Notes under the pieces: generated by a model
Told to the model about the DNA's origin: nothing
The model's input: only the letters and a program-made list of their open reading frames with translations
The model's database searches: none
Translations under genes and position numbers: made by a program
Shown here: piece after piece, positions 50,401 through 62,961 of the stretch
Position numbering within the stretch: position 1 is the stretch's first letter
How the letters are laid out: each line of letters opens with the position of its first letter
Assembly (NCBI RefSeq): GCF_003073045.1
Contig: NC_037592.1
Span: 19,549,844-19,613,843 of the forward strand
Direction of reading: 5' to 3'
Length of the DNA stretch: 64,000 nucleotides
From: Pomacea canaliculata
Taxonomy: Eukaryota; Mollusca; Gastropoda; Architaenioglossa; Ampullariidae

Positions 50401-52481
50401 TAGACTGGATATGCAAATCTGAAACAAATTCTAAAATTAGTAACATGTTATATACTAGATCTATGTGTGCTGTTACATTCATGACTAATATTCATAAATT
50501 ACCTTTCTCCATGCTCCATGTTCACAAAATAGAGGGGAAATCCATGGTGACACACAGAGCCAAACAATCCTTTTATATCCAGATTTGCACTTTTATTTTT
50601 AGCCCTAACCATGTCACCAGCCTGAAAGTCTGAGCACTCCTGAAAGTAAGAACATTGTACATAAAATAATAATGTTGATATTCATAACAGAACAACAACA
50701 TTCATATTATTAAAAATAAACATTTCAGTTGATAAATTATCACAGAAGACAATTATCTGGTTTATTTGAACTTATCATTGATAGAAACTGATAGAAACCT
50801 CTTACATATCAATATGTAATAATGGTAAAAATGTTACTTCTTTCATTTTATGTTAGATTGGTTGCTACGCAGTACTGTTAACTATACTGTTTTAGCAACC
50901 AAAATTAAATGGAACTAAAATACTGCACTCACTGATGATTCAGGGACAGATTTTGAAACTGCTTGGCAGTGATTATTAACGAAGTCTCTGACACTGTCAT
51001 CTGGACAAAAGTCCTGGTCCAGACCCAGAGTGCAGTTTGTGGACAAGTCCAAAATTAGCGTCCATAGAGACGACAGACCTTTCAGGTTTCTACCATAAAT
51101 ATATCATTAAATGGTAATCTTGATATAATCATAAATGTATCTGTAAAGCACCAGTTCTTGCTATAGGCATTCATGATGCATAATTTTGCGAAACTGTTAA
51201 ACACATGAGCAACATCCACCCACACATGGAAGCAAAAAAAAAAATGTATGTTTTACTAATGCTTTGAAGGCAGTCAGCATAGAATTCTAGCAAATATAGT
51301 GGCAGAAGTCTGGTTAGAGGAATGTACAACCAGAGAGAGAGGAGAAGATAAAACCAGACCGTGTGTAGATGTGAACTGAGATAAATGTTTTGATGGGGCC
51401 AGCACTACTGAGCCACTTAAAAAGTTAATTGAACATAATGATCAGTATCTACCTTTTTTTTTTTTTTTACATTTCCCTAAATCCTGCTTTAATGATTTAT
51501 TTTAAACAGATGTCTGCCTTACTAAAAATCTAAACCCATAATGATTAAAAAAAATCTTGTAGCTAGCAAAGCAGTTGAAACCTAAATGCAAAGAAATGTG
51601 TAATAAATCCTGTTTAAGCAATGACTTATTGGCACTAATACAGACATCTAGCCGACAGTTCAGGAGTACACATACCAATGTACATACTGGGCAGTTCTTG
51701 CCCACAATGTCTGGAGAATGTGCCATCTCAAGGCACGACACTTGATGATGATGGAATTCAGTTAGTGCGTTTCCTGAAAACAATATATTTGCAAACTAAA
51801 ATACTTTTTCTTGGCACTTAAACTAACTGCAAATATCCAATGACAAGCTTCAAAAAATCAGTCAGTGGTATAAACACATTTGGCATCCATTAATTTTCAG
51901 TACAAATGACACTATTTATAAATGATAATGCAGTTTCACATAATGTACTACATAAATTATTACCCAGTGCCAGGTAGAGGTTTCTGCAGTCAGTTGTGTG
52001 AGGAGGCAGGAAAGTAGTTCTTCTTTTTAAGGCAAAGCAAAACTTTTGCAGAGATAATTGACCTTCAAGCTGTAGCATTCGCCCTAGCTCCATCAGTGTT
52101 ATCGTGAAGGCTGTTTCTGGCTGTTCGGGTGTTGCTGGCCATAATCCCCTTCTAACTAAGGTAACAGCTTCTGGCGGGGGGAGGGGTGAACTGTGTTCAC
52201 GAGCTGTGCGGACGCTTTTTTTCCACGCTCTTCAATACAAGGTGTATTTTGCCTAGTTTTACGGAAGTTACTCATCTTTGTGGTGTATTGTGCAAAAAAT
52301 ACTGATCTCCCAATTACAGGCTGCATAGAAAAGTAAATTTTATGCGAATATTCAGTCAAATTAGTTGAATTTTAAAAAAATTTATGAAAGAAGCCAGGTG
52401 ACCACAGTGTTCAACGGAGCGTGAACAGCACGGCGGTAGCCTTGTGTGATTCGTGAGTGTGTGACACCTCCACTGGACGCT

Positions 52482-53756
52482 ATGGCCCGCTCCAACAAGA
52501 GTAAAGTCTTAACTGATATCCAGACACTACTCAACAAACAAGAGGAAAACATTAAACACCACATAGACGAAGTTAGAGACGAACTGAGACTCTTCAAATC
52601 GGCCATTGATAAACTGTTTATGGAGTTACAGCAAGTTAAACAAAGGCAAGAGTCACTCGAGCAAAATACTGAGAGACTAAAATATCATGTAGACCAGTCT
52701 CTCCAGGTCTTTTACGACAAGCTCAACAAGCTCGAAGGTTTCTCACGCAGAGACAATCTGAAGTTCTTCGGGATATCAGAAACTGGAGATGATTCATACG
52801 AAACCTGTGCTGCTATGATAATAAACCTCCTGCAAGAAACAATTCCGGGGAAAGTGTGGCAAACTACTGACATCGTGCGAGCGCACAGAGTCGGTAAGAA
52901 AATTGTGCCAGCAGGACATACCCAAAACAGAGAAAACAAACCACGTCCCATAATCGCTAAGTTCACTCGATGGTCTGACAAGTTGGATATACTTACCAAA
53001 GCACGAGAGAAACTGAGAGCAAAAGGTGTATCTGTGGCTAGTGATCTCACAGAAAGAAAAACGTCGATCATAAAGTGTTACAGAGATAGCGGGGTGCGTG
53101 CGTTCTACAGGGGAGACCGGCTCGTTGTTGGAGGACCCTTACATCAAAATACGAACAGACAACAGGAAGAGAGGGAGAAACCCCGAACCAACGCAGACAG
53201 CTCCCCCTCCCAGCACCAGACAACCCTGCAGCACCAGACTGATGAATACACACTAACAACAGCGCAGCGGAACAACGGAGTCCGACAGCACCGGAGCAGT
53301 CAGTCTTACTTACCTTTGGAACCGCTATCTACCTCTGCAATCAACACAAATGCTGCTACTGGCAGAGGGGCAACAGTGGAAAACCGGCATTCCAAGAGAA
53401 TTCAGTGCACACCGACCACAATAATACACGCCTTAGGCAACATTAGCAACAACCTACAGATGATTCCGACTGCTATCTTGCCTACTAAATGCCCTTCTGA
53501 ATCCAGTATTACCAATACATCTACCAGCGACAATACAAAGGGGAAGGACACACATCCATACACCAGGATAACAGAGGCCAACAACAGCCAGACAGCCGAT
53601 GTCAGCAGCGGGTGTCCACCTGACAGCAATGTGCAAGTATCGTCCCCACACCCCGCATCGGTGTCTTCGGCTAGTCGTGACCCAGAAACCACGCACGGGG
53701 TACCCGTGCTGACTAGCCGGGTAAGGACCTGGGCTGCGGTGCATAGGCGGTCTTAA
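52482..53756 (+). pseudogene. LINE ORF1 protein (coiled coil, RRM-like), C-terminus interrupted
   Basis: The ATG at 52482 (MARSNKSKVLTDIQTLLNKQ) starts a 424-residue frame; an upstream in-frame ATG at 52446 is possible. Residues about 15-95 form a coiled coil. Residues about 95-215 hold an RRM/L1-ORF1-like region (NLKFFGISE, VRAHRVGKK, PIIAKFTRWSDKLDILTKAR). The rest is Thr/Ser/Gln-rich and low in complexity. At about codon 417 the frame runs into the inverted repeat of the nested DNA transposon; beyond 57181 about 28 codons of the original frame continue (ASGYAEEVKGTQQLMRDD) to a stop. ORF1 proteins bind the LINE RNA. Confidence 0.8.
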
Positions 53757-56700
53757 CTTTTCGTCTTGCTTAACTCGCTTTTCGTCTTGGCTAAGTTCGC
53801 GGTCTCAAGCCTGTTGCATGAGCGATCTCAGCCCCTTGCTTAGCTGAGAACCGGGTCAGGTCAGCGCGGCGGTCGAGGTCGGCGATATAAATAAATTCGT
53901 TTGGGAGCGGCCTTGCCAACCGTATATTCCACCAATGAAAACTGCGCTACAGCGATGGTGCCGAGCCGCGAAATTCGTCTGCGCACCATTACTGAAACGA
54001 AGTAGGGATGTGCGACAGCGAAATATTAGTCTTAATCGAGGAGGTTACCAGGGAGAAGAAGAGGCTTTACCAGAAAAAAGAAAAAGATGAAATAAGAAAG
54101 ATATGAGCGGATTTAAGATCTTCCATAATTTCATTTCGATGTCGTCAGAAACATCCATCAGCGGACAGGGTGCCACCAGAAACACCCGTGATGAAAGGAG
54201 AAAGTGATAAATATTTTGGTAGATGATTTCAGAGAACTGATGGAAGGCATAAACATCGAAGGTTGGTCTTTTTGTTTACCTGTGTAGACTTTTTTTTTAC
54301 GTCTGTGTCATCCGCAGAAAAAGCTCTAGATACCGAGAGAATGCAAATGCAAAGCCTATAGTCAGCACACAACAGCCAGTTTGAAAATAAGTATTTCCAT
54401 CCGAAATACATTTATTTAAAATAACTAGATACATTTCTGATTTAGTTTTTGTTACAGGTGGTGAATCATTTAATATGCTGGTTCCTCCAGAAGTTTTTCA
54501 TGATAGGGGAGAGTAATAAAAATAATAATATTGACATATATAGGAGGTGCAATATAGAACACTCCAGTTCAATCTTCTAATTCAACAATGGAGATGCTTT
54601 TGCTAGAAGTATATGCAGATTTATTATTTTCATGCATAACAAACAACAATGAATTGAACATTTCAGATGATGATGTTTTCAAATGGGAAATTTTAAAAAT
54701 GTACTTTATATCAGATATTCCTGATGGTATTTTTGAACAAAACATGAAATATTAAGGAAAAGCCACCAAGGTTTTTGTACTTTAGAGAGGGCAGCTACAT
54801 ATAATTTTCCACAGCTGGCTTAAAATTATAAATTGTTTAATTCAAGTGCCAAACACAGACTATGACATAATTTGGGAGATGTACACAGCAGGTTTGTCTT
54901 TACATCCACAGTCAGTTTGGACATTTAACAAGTTTTAACTACAAGTCTAATGCATGTTACAGTACCAGTGTTCTACAGTTTAGATTCCAGTAGACACTGA
55001 TCAGCTTCTGAATGACAGATTTGCAGTGTCTACATTCTTAAACAGTTGCAAATAAGATGTTATGAAGTTCTGAAATGGCTACACCTGAGTCCAGTGAAAA
55101 GTGCTAAATATTAACTCTAAAGAGAGAAACATGTCCTTCACAATCCTACTAGTAGCATGTAGTAAATATCAACATTACTGCTTTTTATAGTTACTTGGCA
55201 TCACAAAGAATAACAAGCAACACAATAATCTATTTATATAGAAACCTTACACAGAAGAGTAATTCAAACAATACCTTTACGTAACCTAATGCGATGGTAA
55301 GTACTCAGTGCTCCCAAGTAGAAGTGTCATGAATCAATTGTTCTAAGAAACATTTCTTTCGCGCAGCATCAAGACCACACAGAGAGCCACACAGCAATAT
55401 TCAAAGCCATCAAAGCGGCTTAGGCCTAGACAGCTGCACATTTCTGAAAAAATCTTTTTGACTGTCAGATAAAACACACAAGGTGATGTACCAAGCAGCC
55501 AGAATTCCATCCGTCAACTGGGTCACCCGAAGAAAGCAAATACCTGATGATACAAAAGAATGCACAACAAAGATAAGAGAACGAAAAACTTTGTAGCTCC
55601 TGGACAGTGAACTTGAATCTTGTTAAAAAAGAATTGCAATTCATGGAAATCAAAATAAATCTGGCACAGGCTGAGGTAACAAATACTAGACGGAAAAACA
55701 GATGGAAATGGATTGGTAATGCCAGCTGCTGAAAGTGTTCACCATCTGATTGGGGTGGATGTTGCTATTCAGGCAAAGTCAAATTGAATAATAATGTGAC
55801 TATTCAGTTAGAAATTATGACAGCACAATGGAACACATGATGATTTTTGCTGTTTTGGCAGGGATGTATCTGAAGTCACAAATATATTCTGAAGCATATG
55901 ATATTAAAGGGGAGGAGTTCTTTTCCTTGTCTGCATTTAAAAAAAGGGAAACTAAGCCAGTCCCTCAGCGGGTAGCCACTGTCTCCCATATTCATCCCAT
56001 GTCAATGCCGTCAGCCACTACAACTTGCATTATGCTTGTAGCATAAAATTGTAATGCCACCATCACCTGCAAAAGACATAGGAAATATTATTGACCTCAA
56101 GGATTTATATATTTTAGTATTCACATCTAAACAAAACTGTCCATTTTTAGTTAAAAAGGACGATGATAACATTAACCTATTATGATTATCTATCTCTTGA
56201 GCCACATGCTTACAACTTGAGACATACTGCAAGGAACTGCCTGTCAAATTGATAAACATGTATTAAATCAAACTATATAAGAGATTCTGGGTGCTCTGCT
56301 ACTTTATTCTGTGTTGTTTTACTTAAATACAATGCCATCAATTTTTTAATAATGTTTACATACTCTAAAACAACACTCGGAGCACAGTGGATGGGCCAGA
56401 ATTGTGCGTCTGCTCATATAACCCAAGTACAGCAAACTGAAATTTTTTGGATTATTGCTGTCACCAGAGTGAAAGTAGAAAATTTTTATTACTTTTATTG
56501 CAAAGTTCAAGTTTTTTCCTTTCGAAATATGTATAAGTTTTGTGGTCTCATGTTTACCTGAGAGCAGCAATAATAACAACAAACATCACCCACTGTCGTC
56601 AACACCGTCTTAAGTTCTACGCCATTGTTTTATTGTGTAACTATATTTTGATGTCATTCTAACATTATTAAATATTTTTAACGTAATGCTGTCAATTACA

Positions 56701-57180
56701 CTTATTAATTATATATTTATATAGTGGTGGTGACTGTAGTCTTACCTGCAACAAAGGCGGAATAGAGTCTTTTCGTTGAAAATGATGGTCGAAATCATTT
56801 TCCACTGTTATGTTCGCTCGACGGAATCAAAAACGATGAAACAAATCGACGTCATACATTTCAAATGGATTTGATCGATCCCTGAAGTAGTCAAAAATCT
56901 GTATTTGTCAATGGTATACGCAGGGCAACTCAGTAAACAACACGATCAAGCGCCACTGTTACTACGAAAGCCGCCGTACGGTCATGCGTAAGCAGCGTGT
57001 CGCGGTTAAGCAAGGAGTTAAGCCTGGGGGGGACCAGTCTCAAATTTTAAGACTAAGACCGCTTGCTTAGCGAGTTGAGATCGCCCATGCACCGCGCTTA
57101 GCAGGCGTCTTAGGTTAAGACAGCGTGCTTGGCTTAACTGCGGTCTTAACTCGAGTTAAGACCGCCTATGCACCGCAGCC
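53731..57180. mobile_element. Nested DNA transposon, 3.4 kb, class uncertain
   Basis: Inverted ends GGCTGCGGTGCATAGGCGGT (from 53732) and the exact complement at 57161-57180 continue for 27 bp (through CTTAACT). Next to both ends lie many variants of GGTCTTAA/TTAAGACC and CGCTTAGC, and GGTGCATGGGCGATCTCA recurs near 57080. No clear target duplication was found and no intact transposase; a short Lys/Glu-rich frame near 54040-54090 is all that looks coding. The GGGCTGCG-type end is reminiscent of PIF/Harbinger elements. Confidence 0.7.
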
Positions 57181-59444
57181 AAGGAGCACGGCGTCCGGAT
57201 ATGCTGAAGAGGTCAAAGGGACGCAACAGCTGATGAGAGATGACAGTACATGTACACCCAAATAGCGCAAGAATAAGAACGGAGGAGCAAGCGAAAAGGG
57301 GAAGAAGCAAGGCTCTCTGGATAGCTATATAAGTGACAAGAACACCTCAGATAGTGCAACAAGATCACAACCCAAGTGGAAATAGGAAAAAACTGGCCGT
57401 CAGGCAAGGCGTTTGACTTGTGTTAACTATAATGTAGAGGAGATAACTTGTTGGTAGATTATATCACGTCATTTGACTTTATTTGTTTAACAGGGACGCA
57501 CATGGAGATACTCTTAACATCCTGCCAGAATACATTAAGATTTATGCCCCTGCAAGAAAATTGTTTAAGCAGGGCCGATGGTCAGGTGGGGTTCTTCTTA
57601 CGGTAAAATGCTGTTGGTCACAATATATAAAGGAAGCAAGATTTGATTCAACCAATATAGTTACACTGAAAATTGATAAAAAAATTAATGAACTCTGACA
57701 AAGATGTTATCTTGATATCATGCTATATGGTGCCAGAAGGCAGCCCTTGTTACAATTCATTAGATATAAAAGATGGCATTCACCTATTAGAGGAAAGTGT
57801 ATTGCAGTATATATAGATAAAGATGAATTCTACTAAATTTCATGTGGAGGACAGGGTCCGAACAAGTTAGTACAGATGATACTGTAAATTATTTTCCTTC
57901 TATGCTGCATTGTGTTACCACTATGTATGTATCCCCCCCATGTCAAAATGACTATATGAGTTACTGACATTAAAGATCTCGTACTCGTACTCGTAACAGC
58001 TTCTGGCTCACACTGGCAGAAATGGGATTTTATTTTATGCTGTCTCCCTGCAACAACATATCATTTATCCAATAGTCTGAATAGGATCATTTAACTGGGC
58101 CAACATACCTTTATGAAAGCATTTTACCACTCTAGCTCCTTGTTAAGTATGATCAATCCTTTCCTACAAATGCAGTCTTCAATAAGGTGAATGCCATTGA
58201 AAAATCATTTCCTGAGGCATTGAAGATACCATTGGAAATTATTGGTTTAAACACTAGAATGTCATATATTGTATATTGTAATGTTTGCAAGGAGTCCTTG
58301 AGGGACCTGATGGCATAAAGGAACTTTTTTGAGAAACAAATAGTTCCTGGGTTTGCTTTTTTTTCCCTACATAATGTACTTCTTATACTGCTGCTGCTAA
58401 ATACACATACCCAATGCATCAAAAACTCTTATTTGACGAGAGTATATGCTGTCACATGAGTGTTCATGGATGAGGGTTGTTTCTTTAATAAGGGGCACAA
58501 ACATATAAACATCCTGAAAAAAAATTAACATAAGCAAATTATCAGATAGACAAAAAATAAGATATGTTCTGTAACTGCAGGAAAAAATAAGTATACAACT
58601 ATGCAAGCTAATTTAATATTTTCAATGTAGCAGTTATCTGTGTAGTGTTTATTAATATTTGAATTAAATTTTAAGCATACACAGTGCTAACAGTGTAATG
58701 CATTCCAATAGGCTAAGATTTTGAATAAATATACTTTCACTAATTTTATACATTTAGTACTTACATTTTTCCAAACATACGCCTGATGGTACATTACCAT
58801 GCGGTGGATATTCTCATTACACATCATGCAATACAGAGTGTTGGGTCCACAGTCAGGACACCATATGATTTCGGGAACCTCAGAAGAGCCACATGAGGAA
58901 CATTGATTTGAAGCAGGACAAAATCCTTCCATCCGGGCAACAACCAGATCAGATCGTATTTTTCTCCATCCTTCTGCCTCGTTTACTGCCCTTTTTTTTG
59001 TGGCTGCTAGGTTCTGCCACCTCAGATTCATCTGTTAATAGTGCATAGTTAATAGCACAGGTAAAATATAATTTAAAAGAGCACCCATTAGAACAGATTG
59101 TCAATCTCTTCAGTGCTCTACATCCAACTATAGAAAATTATTCCACTTGGAAATAGTTCTTAAATAAATTTGCATGTTCAAAGCACTGTTGATCAAAATG
59201 CTTATGATATATCCTACTTACGCCCAACAACTGACAGTTGTTATGTGACAGCATTGCATTTTATTCTGCCAACTTTTATGAATTATTATGCAGAGCATCA
59301 TCTAATATTACTAACAACTGTTATACCCCTCAGTGTAAGTAAAAATTCTATACGAATCTAATTTATATAAGTATTAATAATGTTCTATGAATATTTGTGA
59401 CTAATAAAGTTTACCATACTTTTATTATTCTAATTTAGAATAAG

Positions 59445-60635
59445 ATAAGATAAGATAAGATAATACTTTATTAATCCCTAGAGGGCAATTCAGTTGCAGC
59501 TCGATTATATATATTAAACCCCACAGGCAGTCGAGTTGCAGTCAATCATACCAGCTCGATTAAAGTCATACATGATCGCATGCATATCACATTCATAATC
59601 CATTCAAAAGTCTGACGGCTGAAGCAACAAAAGACAGCCGCAGTCGGTTTGTCCTGCATGCAGGCATACTATATCGGCGACCTGATGGGAGCTGGACAAG
59701 TTCACCCGACAGAGCATGCCTGTCATCACGAAGGATGGCAGACACTTTCAGAAGAGTCCTCCTGTTATACAGATCCTGAAGAGAACTCTGGGTGGATCCA
59801 ACGACTTTGGAGCAGGTGGATACCACACGATGTAGGCTGCTCTTGTCCTTCACCGATAAACTATTATAGAAACAGATGAACGAGAAGGACAGCACGCTCT
59901 CTATATGTGATCTGTAAAAAAGCTGAAGAAATTGGGGGGAGACAGAGAAAGACCTCAGCTTCCGTAGGAGGAAGAGGCGTTGTTGAGCCTTCTTCACGAC
60001 AGATTGAGTGTTGACATCCCAGCAAAGTCGCCTATCGAAGATGGTGCCCAGGTATTTAAAGCAGAAACAATTTCCACCTCCTTGTCATGGATGACACAGA
60101 CGGGACACGGTGGAGAATTCCGACGGAAATCAAAGACAATCTCCTTCGTCTTACTCACATTAAGTTCTAGAAAGTTGTCATCGCACCAAACAATGAATTC
60201 TTCCAAAGCATCACCGTGAGTGTGCACCGGCCCGCTAAGGAGAGACAGCAGTGCAGTGTCATCAGAGAATTTAACAAGATAGTGACCCTCATGACTACTG
60301 CGACAACTGTTGGTATACAGGATAAACAGAAGCGGGGATAGAACACATCCCTGAGGTGAGCCGGTGCATGTGGTGGTTAAGTCGGAAAAAGTGCCATTGA
60401 CAAGAACTCGTTGCTGCCTGTCGACCAAAAAGTGAATTATCCATGACACTAGCTGATGATCAAGGGAAAACTCGTCGAGGAGTCTTCGAGCTAGGATATG
60501 TGGCTGGATAGTGTTAAAGGCCGAAGAGAAATCAGTGAATAATAGTCGAGCATGGGCTTGAGGATTCTCCAGGTGTTTGATTAAAGTGTGGAGGGTGAAC
60601 AGTTTAGCATCATCAACACCTGATGATAGCTAAGG
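59445..60635 (-). mobile_element. LINE 3' half (Rex1/CR1-like) in a KDZ intron
   Basis: The minus strand starts at VDDAKLFTLHTLIKHLE (near 60630) and continues LLFTDFSSAFNTIQP, GSPQGCVLSPLLFILYTNS, FSDDTALLSLL (catalytic FSDD in place of YADD), then LFLLRKLRSFSV and MPACRTNRLRLSFVASAV. The 3' end reads TTAATAAAGTATTATCTTATC in repeated units (59445-59480), a microsatellite-like tail. It is 5'-truncated and frameshifted at about 59995. It is the same family as the fragments at 45-46.7 kb. Confidence 0.85.
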
Positions 60636-61221
60636 TTGTCTGTCTCTGTCTCATTTAAATAAACTATGACTTCCAATACATCACTGAGAAAATACAATAA
60701 ACTGGCTCTTTGTGTACCAGATTACCATGTGTCATCCATTGATTTATGCTTTAATTATTCATGCAGATGTAGCTATGGAATGATAAACATGAGAAAATAC
60801 AGCTATGGATGTAAAATACTCTGGTGTGAGGAATATGCAGGAGGTATTTTACTTATTAAGTATACTATTCACCGAATACATATATTCAATTAACATATAT
60901 ATATATATAGTGCAATTATTGACATTCCTAGTTACAATGGTAATTTAGTTTTTCACATACTGGTTTCAAGTGGAAAGGTTACACTGGGTTCTTGCTCCTC
61001 CTGTTGAATGATTCTGGCTTCATGCTCCTCCTGTTGAATGATGCTGGGTCTATTGCCTTGTAGTGAGTCTATAGACCTCATGAGGTCTCGGTACTCCTTT
61101 ACAGAACATCGCACCTTACGGGACTTACCCTTCCTTCCATTGTCTTTGATAGTACAAACACTACCTAACTGAACACATTTTCCTCTTCCACTTCTACGCA
61201 TTGTTGATTACAGATACAAAT

Positions 61222-62245
61222 CTGCAAAATGACAAAAATACAGCACAATAGATAACTTTTGAGTCTAGAATTCCAATTTTTCATTTGGTCTGAACTTAAA
61301 TATCATTTCTCAAAGGATAAATACATATTTATCCTGTCTACAGACTCTTAGAAAATAGATCTCAGTGATAGAAAGCAGCTGGAGCCATTCACAAAATTGA
61401 TCAGATGCAAAAAATTACAGTCCTCCACTCCCGTTTTGTTGCTGGTACCATCAACATGCAATAAGACTACCCACCAAACACAAACCTCACAAACCCTTTT
61501 GAGGTTTGTCAACCATACTGAGAAAGACAATCCAGTGGAATCTCAGCACTTGAACTGCTCGGTACTAAAATATTTTGGTCTTTGACAATTTTTAAAAATT
61601 TATTTTTGGTGCTTAACCACTTGCTTGGCACTCAACCATCATGCTAAAACAAGAATGAATACCATGTTTAAGTGGTGATTAAAAAGCATCACTTTGTGTG
61701 AATTATTTAAAGAAATAAGCATATTCCTTTGTACTGTTCATGATTTTGTACTTTTAAAGTATACATATATGCAAACAATTATACATTCAGTCATTGTGGT
61801 ACCACAAACTTTATTTAGTGCTAAATGTGAAGAAACAGGAAAACAGTAACAATAATTTTAAATAAAAAAGGAACAGTGAAAAGTATGAGAATGGTATAGG
61901 TATGCTTTAAAGTAGCCATTCACTATGGATATCGACAATATTAAAACATGAGACCATTAATTAAGTTAGATGAAATAACGAAAGTAGCAAAAGTGGTAAA
62001 AAAACAACAACATATTTAGTTCTATATTTATAATGCTATAATAACTGAATTTATTTTTTAAATAAAACATTCAAAATATGCCTTACTTATCATGTGTGTA
62101 ATTGCCATGCTTTATAATGCTATGACTAATATACTGGCGATAAAACATATTCAATGCATTTACACTAGTTCTTAGTGGGGGTTGGAGGGGGGGTAGGTGC
62201 TAGGCAACACTTCTTACAATATGGATTAATTTGATAACACAGCTG
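61222..62245. other. Intron between the right-arm donor and the first KDZ coding exon
   Basis: No exon is recognised. On the minus strand it runs from the donor at 62256-62255 to the acceptor TTTTGCAG directly before 61221, giving an intron of about 1 kb if the leader exon in the arm is used. Confidence 0.45.
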
Positions 62246-62250
62246 CATCT

Positions 62251-62270
62251 ACTTACCAAACTGAACAAAT
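62251..62270 (-). promoter_or_regulatory. Splice donor at inner end of right arm (5' leader exon of transposase)
   Basis: On the minus strand TTCAGTTTG|GTAAGTAGATG repeats the left-arm donor, with the exon ending at 62257. The next inward acceptor (TTTTGCAG, 61222-61229) directly precedes the exon with the transposase ATG. Both genes of the element thus appear to be driven from the same arm sequence. Confidence 0.55.
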
Positions 62271-62961
62271 ACCAGCTAGTATGTCGTACAGTCTCTATGA
62301 TTATATTTCTGCGCCACAAAACTGCAAATGGACTGTGAAGTAGTTAGTTCCCCTGAAAAGGGCGAGATGAGGGAGCGTTAATTGTTTTTAACTGAAGTTG
62401 AAGGGTCCAGTTGGGATCAATTCAACCTCGGAGTTTAATTTGACTACACCAAATTTGGACGTTATTAACTTCATTTTTAACTACTGTTAATTGCAAATGA
62501 CAGAGTGTGTGCGTGTGTGCAGATCTATGCGTGCGCGAGGAGAATAGAGAACGAGTTAAGAGAAAGAGAGCGAGAGAATACCTTAACTTTTTTTTTTTTT
62601 TTGTTACATGTACATGTAGTATAAAATTTAAGTGATAGATTTTCAATAAATATACTTAAATGCACGTAGCTCAGTAAATTGGACCGCAGAAACCACAAAA
62701 AATTATGGAGGTAATTTCTGTTATTTTCTTAATACTGCACGTCATTCTTGGTTTTAATCTTATTTATTTCTATGTGTGTGTGCGTGCACATTCAAGAGAA
62801 AGAGGGTTAGTATATGTGTGTACATGCGAGACAGAGAGAACGTATAATGTGCCCATTCGAGAGCGAGAGAGAGAGAGGAGAACGAGTGGAGATCAAAAGC
62901 GCGCGAGCCATCGTGAGAGTACGTGTGTGTGTGCTTACGTGCGTGTGAGCGATACAGTATA

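Larger units (their letters stand above)
52176..57992 (+). mobile_element. LINE inserted in the KDZ CxC2 exon, with 15-bp target duplication
   Basis: GTAACAGCTTCTGGC occurs at 52161-52175 and again at 57993-58007, a perfect 15-bp target-site duplication. Between them are a 5' leader, an ORF1 (52482 onward), pieces of an ORF2 endonuclease (about 57460-57830: TLNILPEYIKIYAPARKL, KQGRWSGGVLLTVK), and a 3' tail ending in GTACTCGTACTC repeats. Most of ORF2, including the reverse transcriptase, is deleted. A 3.4-kb DNA transposon (53731-57180) interrupts ORF1. Removing LINE and duplication restores an open KDZ exon, so the insertion postdates the transposase. Confidence 0.88.
47452..61221 (-). pseudogene. 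KDZ (Kyakuja-Dileera-Zisupton) transposase, disrupted
   Basis: KDZ transposases are RNase H-fold DNA transposases with CxC cysteine clusters. Exons in transcript order: 61221-60961 (ATG 61201), 59031-58765 (CSSCGSSEVPEIIWCPDCG), 58513-58411, one exon split by a LINE (58047-57993 and 52160-51964; GLWPATPEQPETAFTITLME), 51773-51676 (GKNCPVCTL), 51089-50933 (SMDANFGLVHK, first catalytic Asp), 50639-50503 (GSVCHHGFPLYFVNMEHGER), 50418-50304 (YDIACRLQAHLG), 49980-49891 (VPVFHSFAHNTRCQ), 49710-49533 (GTGLIDGEAIERLWSFLRK, catalytic Glu), 49259-49176, 48946-48878, 48438-48358 and 47876-47452. Phases agree except at 60961/59031, where an exon may be missing. Two breaks: the LINE at 52176-57992 and a frameshift near 51015-51025. 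The KDZ family call is very secure. Confidence 0.9.

Noticed and set aside
53731..57180. Target-site duplication for the nested DNA transposon
   Set aside because: AAGG occurs near both ends but at the left it is separated from the inverted repeat by several bases; no adjacent direct repeat could be defended.
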